Notes under the pieces: generated by a model
What the model was told of the DNA's origin: nothing
Seen by the model: the letters and a program-made list of their open reading frames with translations, nothing else
Database searches by the model: none
Assembly (NCBI GenBank): GCA_002315385.1
Contig: DCHZ01000038.1
Span: 27,314 to 82,588 of the forward strand
Length of the DNA stretch: 55,275 nucleotides
Origin: Firmicutes bacterium UBA1739
GTDB taxonomy: Bacteria; Bacillota; Clostridia; Peptostreptococcales; Anaerovoracaceae
Reading direction: 5' to 3'
Part shown: piece after piece, positions 51,691-55,275 of the stretch
Numbering within the stretch: the stretch's first letter is position 1
Layout: every line of letters begins with the position of its first letter
Translations under genes and position numbers: made by a program

Positions 51691-52774
51691 TCTTCTTTCC
51701 TCCCTTCATCATATCGATAAACATTCCGAAAAACATTCCCGGTTCCTCTTTTGAGAACACAGGGTCCGGATTAAACTGTACTGAAAATGCACGTCTGTCG
51801 GTGTACTCAATACCTTCACACGAATTATCATTCACATTTACAAATCTTTCTTCGGCATTTGCCGGAAGTGATTCGGATTTAACATAGTATCCGTGATTCT
51901 GACCTGTAATCAGAATTCTGTCCAGCTTTCTGTCCAATACAGGCTGGCTTGAACCTCTGTGCCCGTATTTCAGCATAGCTGTTTCGGCTCCCTGCGCAAG
52001 AGCCATGAGCTGATGCCCCATGCATACTCCCGACATTGGAATTCTTCTGTCGAGCATTTTTTTCACTTCTTTTATTATTTCTTTATTATCCGCAGGATTT
52101 CCCGGTCCGTCCGAAAGCAGAACCGCATCCGGTGAGAATCCCATTATTTTTTCAGCCGTTGTCTGGGCCGGAACATCTATTACTGTAATTCCAGCCTTCA
52201 GCATGCTGTTTCTTAAATCCGCTCTGGCACCGAAATTCCATAATACCACTCTGTATTCTTCAGCTTCAGCTTCATACACAGTAATTTCGGAAGGAGTAGT
52301 GTCCTCTACGGCTCCGGTAATACTATAATTTTTCAGTTCCTCAGCTGTCTTTTCCATATCATCTGTACTGTATGCGAGTTTTCCCTTCATCACTCCGTTT
52401 TCACGAATAATTTTTGTCAGTTTTCTCGTATCTATTCCATAAAGTCCCGGAATTTTATTTTCCTTTAAAAAAGTGTCAATATCCCCTTCACTTCTGAAGT
52501 TAGAAGGATTATGACACCACTCTCTTACAATATATGCATTTAAACTTACTTTTTCGTTTACCAAATCTTCTGAAATCCTGCCGTAATTTCCTATCAAAGG
52601 AAAAGTCTGCACAACAATCTGCCCGTAATAGCCCGGATCGGTCAATGTCTCAAGATAACCCACCACAGAAGTTGTGAATACCACTTCTCCGACAGCTTCC
52701 TTCTCATATCCGAAACTTTTTCCCTCAAAAATTTCTCCGTTTTCGAGAATCAGATATGCCTTCTTTTCATTCAT
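51677..52774 (-). CDS. carA: Carbamoyl-phosphate synthase small subunit
   Basis: Glutaminase subunit that feeds ammonia to CarB. The 365 residues start at ATG 52774, eight bases after GGAG; a GTG three codons upstream is possible. The N-terminal domain (GEVVFTTSVVGYLETLTDPGYYGQI, in two halves at residues 25-50) is followed by the class I amidotransferase domain with nucleophile Cys in SGVCMGHQLM and histidine in GITGQNHGYYV-type segment LITGQNHGYY. It precedes and overlaps carB. The promoter at 52820-52848 starts the carA-carB/dapF-amr unit. Confidence 0.96.
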   Translation of the reverse strand: MNEKKAYLILENGEIFEGKSFGYEKEAVGEVVFTTSVVGYLETLTDPGYYGQIVVQTFPLIGNYGRISEDLVNEKVSLNAYIVREWCHNPSNFRSEGDIDTFLKENKIPGLYGIDTRKLTKIIRENGVMKGKLAYSTDDMEKTAEELKNYSITGAVEDTTPSEITVYEAEAEEYRVVLWNFGARADLRNSMLKAGITVIDVPAQTTAEKIMGFSPDAVLLSDGPGNPADNKEIIKEVKKMLDRRIPMSGVCMGHQLMALAQGAETAMLKYGHRGSSQPVLDRKLDRILITGQNHGYYVKSESLPANAEERFVNVNDNSCEGIEYTDRRAFSVQFNPDPVFSKEEPGMFFGMFIDMMKGGKKNASK

Positions 52775-52819
52775 TTCTCTCACTCCTGTCTTTTTTCATC
52801 CACTAACTTAAATCGGTAT

Positions 52820-52848
52820 ATTATATCAAAAAATCTTTTCGGATTCAA
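52820..52848 (-). promoter_or_regulatory. carA promoter
   Basis: Minus-strand TTGAAT (52843-52848), 17 bases, TATAAT (52820-52825), about 46 bases before the carA start. No attenuator or PyrR-type leader is visible in that space. Confidence 0.78.
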
Positions 52849-52882
52849 TACAAAATTCTGTCATAATTAAAGTTTTGGTCAG

Positions 52883-52929
52883 TATTCACAGACCGGTCAT
52901 TTGCGCTTTGAATATAAGGACTGTGAATA
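52883..52929. repeat. Inverted repeat upstream of the car promoter
   Basis: Perfect 9-base inverted repeat TATTCACAG (52883-52891) and CTGTGAATA (52921-52929), 29 bases apart. The half-site TGTGAATA, continued on the right as TGTGAATAAAAA, resembles half of an ArgR/AhrC box, which would suit carAB, but this is only suggestive. Confidence 0.5.
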
Positions 52930-52962
52930 AAAACAAATTTTACGGTCACGTTTTGTCCGCGT

Positions 52963-53217
52963 TTACGATTGCTGTTCGCTCTCCAGAATTTCTTCTATAT
53001 CTTCCTCGACTTCGTCGCGAATCACATCCATCATGTGTTCGGCATAGCTTGCCGCTTCGTCTTCAGCTATCTCTTCTGCCTTTTCGCTGTCTCCTCCGTT
53101 CATATTATATGTTATCATATATGCCTCTGTATATTTTTCCCTGTAAAGTCTTTCATATTCTTCATCCATTTTTTTCTCTACCAGTTCATAGAACCGTTCA
53201 TCTTTTACTACTGCCAT
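52963..53217 (-). CDS. Small acidic helical protein, unknown
   Basis: An 84-residue protein from ATG 53217, preceded by GAGAGG at six bases. It is rich in Glu and Asp with regularly placed Tyr and Met, and is predicted almost fully helical (VVKDERFYELVEKKMDEEYE, then EEDIEEILESEQQS at the end). No known domain, cysteine motif or membrane segment. It lies between an EamA transporter and carA. I do not recognise the family; the good ribosome binding site and protein-like composition support it as a real gene. Confidence 0.65.
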   Translation of the reverse strand: MAVVKDERFYELVEKKMDEEYERLYREKYTEAYMITYNMNGGDSEKAEEIAEDEAASYAEHMMDVIRDEVEEDIEEILESEQQS

Positions 53218-53252
53218 AATATGCCTCTCTCCTGTTTCTTTCATATAATATT

Positions 53253-53278
53253 CGATGCGGATTAACAAACCCGCATCG
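53253..53278 (-). terminator. Hairpin after the EamA transporter gene
   Basis: Perfect 8-base stem CGATGCGG/CCGCATCG with a 10-base loop, followed on the minus strand by AATATTATA rather than a clean T-run. A weak terminator at best. Confidence 0.5.
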
Positions 53279-53323
53279 CCTAATAGCTTTCAGCTCTTAT
53301 CGTTACACAGACTGAAGCCTTTT

Positions 53324-54253
53324 CTATTTCTTTGCACTGAACAGGAACAGACCAAATATTATTATTGCCGCTCCTACGTACATCCCCATTGTCGGAACCT
53401 CGAATACTATCAGGAATCCCAGCAGCATTGCGATAGCCGGCTGAATAAACATGAAATTTGATACTTCGCTGGTCTTTTCAGCCATGCTGAGAGCCTTGCT
53501 CCAGAGAAGATATGCAATAGCACTCGGGAAAATACCCATATACGCCACTGAAAGCCAGTGTCTGAGTCCTGCGTTTGCCGCCTGCTCCACTCCTCCGAAG
53601 GGCATGAATACCAGAAGCATTATTGCCCCAAGAATGATACTGTATGCCGTAGCCTGCAGCGCAGTATATCGCTTTGTCAGCTTTCTCTGAAGCAGATTAT
53701 AACCGGCAAGGAATACTGCCGCAATCAGCATCCAGAAAATTCCTGTATTAATTGAAAGCACTCCGTCCCACAGCATCAGAACGACTATTCCGAAAAAACA
53801 GATTCCTATCGCGATCCAGCCTCCGGCACGTATTTTTTCCTTGAAAATGATTCTTGCGAAAATTGCGGTTATTACCGGAGTAATTGCAATTACAATGCAG
53901 GCAGTTGCCGATGTGAGCATATTAATACCCTTGTTAAACACCAGCTGATACACACTGAAGCCTATGGCCGCTGAAAGAAGGAATACCGGAATATCTTTTT
54001 TTGCCGGAAGTCCTATTTTCTTTACAATAGCAAAAACAAGCATAAACAGTCCCGCAAAAATAAATCTGTACATGCTGAGCACGGGAACCGTAAAAACCTC
54101 CAGGGCAACCTTTGTAAAAGCAAATGATGATGCCCAGAGTGTTACCGTAATCAATGCGAAAATATGATAATTTCTGATTTTTATCTTACGCTTTTCGGTA
54201 ATATTCTCAGCCTTAACCATACTTTCCTTCTTTTCTTTATCCGTCATAGTCAT
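53324..54253 (-). CDS. EamA/DMT-family transporter
   Basis: A 309-residue membrane protein with ten predicted helices in two EamA repeats (about residues 28-160 and 170-305). The first repeat begins HIFALITVTLWASSFAFTKV, the second ends GMYVGAAIIIFGLFLF. Such proteins export amino acids or other small metabolites, or act as permeases; the substrate cannot be read. The charged N-terminal 25 residues are cytoplasmic. An ATG at 54220, four bases behind AAGGA, is a possible alternative start that would remove eleven residues. It is flanked by the AlkD-like gene and a small acidic protein gene. Confidence 0.88.
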   Translation of the reverse strand: MTMTDKEKKESMVKAENITEKRKIKIRNYHIFALITVTLWASSFAFTKVALEVFTVPVLSMYRFIFAGLFMLVFAIVKKIGLPAKKDIPVFLLSAAIGFSVYQLVFNKGINMLTSATACIVIAITPVITAIFARIIFKEKIRAGGWIAIGICFFGIVVLMLWDGVLSINTGIFWMLIAAVFLAGYNLLQRKLTKRYTALQATAYSIILGAIMLLVFMPFGGVEQAANAGLRHWLSVAYMGIFPSAIAYLLWSKALSMAEKTSEVSNFMFIQPAIAMLLGFLIVFEVPTMGMYVGAAIIIFGLFLFSAKK

Positions 54254-54302
54254 TATTTTTTCTGTTTTCCTTTCTTACATCCGAATTAATGCGGCTTTTT
54301 CT

Positions 54303-55007
54303 TTACTGTTTTTTTACCTTCAGACTTCTTAATAAAGCTTTATCCTCATTCGAAACCCTGTAAGACTCCACACACTTTCTGATTGCTTTATTATGAGCAG
54401 TCGCATCCAGCTTTTTTTCTTCAAGCAGCGCCAGTACTTTCTCTCTGTATTTCACAAAAGCAGTCGATATAGTCCAGGCCGCAGCCATCATTACATAATA
54501 CTCCTTCAGCTCGGTTTTCTCTATAATTTCCAGAACCCTGTCAATATATTCGTCATTGAGAAAATGATTCATCATCATTACAATCATAAACCTTTTTTCA
54601 AATTCTTTTTTTGAATCAGCATATTTTATTATGTAATCCCATACATCCGCCTGATTGTCTTTAGCCGATTTAAAACCCGAGCAAAACGTGTCACATATCG
54701 CCCAGTTATCGATTTTTTTAATGAATTCGTCCGTCAGTCTGAATCTTTCCCCTAAATCACATTTTATGTAGTTCAGAACCATTCCCTGAATCATTATTTC
54801 CTCATAGGAATTGTCCCTTGCAACACTCATAAATCCCTGCCAGTCTCTTTCCGCAATTCTTTTGGCAAATGTTCTGAGCTTAGGAACCCGTACACCGTAC
54901 ATATAATTGCTTCCCACGCTGAGACCGGTCTGAAAATCCTTATACTCGGAATCAGAGTTCTGACTCAGCTGAGTCACCAGAATCTGATAATCAAAATCCG
55001 TATACAT
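54303..55007 (-). CDS. DNA alkylation repair protein (AlkD-like HEAT-repeat glycosylase)
   Basis: A 234-residue protein of the AlkC/AlkD superfamily, which removes alkylated purines by trapping distorted DNA on an all-helical HEAT-repeat surface. GVRVPKLRTFAKRI near residue 38 is the family signature; the Trp and Asp used in Bacillus cereus AlkD are seen in IDNWAICDTF and the Arg in EKRFMIVMMMNHF. The start has a GGGGGAGA site. Many clostridial relatives carry this domain without tested activity, so the enzymatic role is inferred. Confidence 0.88.
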   Translation of the reverse strand: MYTDFDYQILVTQLSQNSDSEYKDFQTGLSVGSNYMYGVRVPKLRTFAKRIAERDWQGFMSVARDNSYEEIMIQGMVLNYIKCDLGERFRLTDEFIKKIDNWAICDTFCSGFKSAKDNQADVWDYIIKYADSKKEFEKRFMIVMMMNHFLNDEYIDRVLEIIEKTELKEYYVMMAAAWTISTAFVKYREKVLALLEEKKLDATAHNKAIRKCVESYRVSNEDKALLRSLKVKKQ

Positions 55008-55037
55008 ATTTCTCCCCCGTGTAAATAATTATTCATT

Positions 55038-55046
55038 ATTATAACA
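55038..55046 (-). promoter_or_regulatory. Possible extended -10 promoter for the AlkD-like gene
   Basis: Minus-strand TGTTATAAT about 30 bases before the start codon; no clear -35 box. Confidence 0.4.
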
Positions 55047-55131
55047 TATTCCTTCATCGTTAGTTCATTTTTTCTCAAAATCGGCAATTATTTTTTGCGG
55101 TGTACGATTACGGGCGAGAGCGTTCCCGAGG

Positions 55132-55268
55132 TATACAGTCACTTAGAATTCATTTAATAACAAACCGGAGATTCGAAATGACTGTATAACTGTAGGGACA
55201 TTGGAGGACGCCGGTTCTTAGTGACTGGCAAGCTACAGGCACAGACAGAGCTTAGAACCGCTGCGTCC
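55132..55268. other. Structured segment, possible RNA gene (unidentified)
   Basis: Two strong foldbacks follow each other: TATACAGTCA (55132-55141) pairs perfectly with TGACTGTATA (55179-55188), and GGACGC+CGGTTCT (55206-55218) pairs with AGAACCG+GCGTCC (55254-55268), enclosing a further AAGCT/AGCTT stem. No open frame fits. The pattern suggests a structured RNA or an element end continuing beyond the window; strand and family are undetermined. It does not match tRNA, tmRNA, SRP RNA or RNase P RNA cores that I know. Confidence 0.45.
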
Positions 55269-55275
55269 GATTATG

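Noticed and set aside
52800..52962. PyrR or purine/pyrimidine attenuator ahead of carA
   Set aside because: The space between promoter and start codon is only about 46 bases and has no terminator hairpin.
55160..55185. tRNA T-loop-like ATTCGAAAT
   Set aside because: No T-stem, anticodon arm or acceptor stem can be built around it.

Overview
The window reads as chromosome of an anaerobic, low-to-moderate-GC Firmicute of the Clostridia type. Evidence for this is the rapZ-yvcK-whiA block, a T-box in front of thrS, an oxygen-sensitive class III ribonucleotide reductase, a NifS/NifU iron-sulfur set, 4-hydroxybutyryl-CoA dehydratase (an enzyme of amino-acid-fermenting anaerobes) and AGGAGG-type ribosome binding sites throughout. 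A relative of amino-acid-fermenting Eubacteriales/Anaerovoracaceae is a reasonable guess, but there is no rRNA here to confirm it. Nearly all genes lie on the minus strand; only ldcA (with a relic of ftsH behind it) and a DUF1846 gene are on the plus strand. No tRNA, rRNA, CRISPR array, insertion sequence or prophage was recognised.

Layout from left to right (minus-strand transcription runs right to left). 1-3.4 kb: cysK-nifS-nifU with an upstream IscR-like Rrf2 regulator; both promoters carry the same operator-like sequences. 3.5-6.1 kb: an AT-rich islet holding DUF3791-like and DUF3990 (ADP-ribosyltransferase-like) genes, fused in frame at one end to an rRNA uracil methyltransferase and abutting a 5'-truncated DUF4417 gene at the other. 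6.2-16.5 kb: YcxB-like protein, pyk, pfkA, dnaE, whiA, NUDIX, yvcK, rapZ. 16.5-24 kb: PHP phosphoesterase, murB, mltG, lysA, nth, 3-hydroxyacyl-CoA dehydrogenase and a SpoVB/MurJ-like flippase. 24-28 kb: nrdD and nrdG separated by a VanA/VanG-like D-Ala-D-X ligase. 28.4-32 kb: ldcA, an ftsH fragment and a surface protein with S-layer homology domains. 32-38 kb: thrS with T-box, a small CGGC protein, abfD, an Nfu-type protein and a Xer recombinase. 38-43.4 kb: a secreted GH26-like protein, ADP-ribose-type NUDIX, proC and an AAA-ATPase/PD-(D/E)XK protein. 43.7-55 kb: DUF1846, the AmmeMemoRadiSam pair, a carB-dapF fusion gene, carA, a small acidic protein, an EamA transporter and an AlkD-like repair protein. 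The last 200 bases hold a highly structured, unidentified segment cut by the window edge.

Peptidoglycan and diaminopimelate metabolism is spread over the window (lysA, dapF domain, murB, the ligase, mltG, ldcA, the flippase). The two most unusual objects are the carbamoyl-phosphate synthase/diaminopimelate epimerase fusion (47.6-51.7 kb) and the small DUF3791/DUF3990 cassette that has captured the end of an rRNA methyltransferase gene (3.5-4.75 kb). Domain names were assigned by reading motifs, not by database search.
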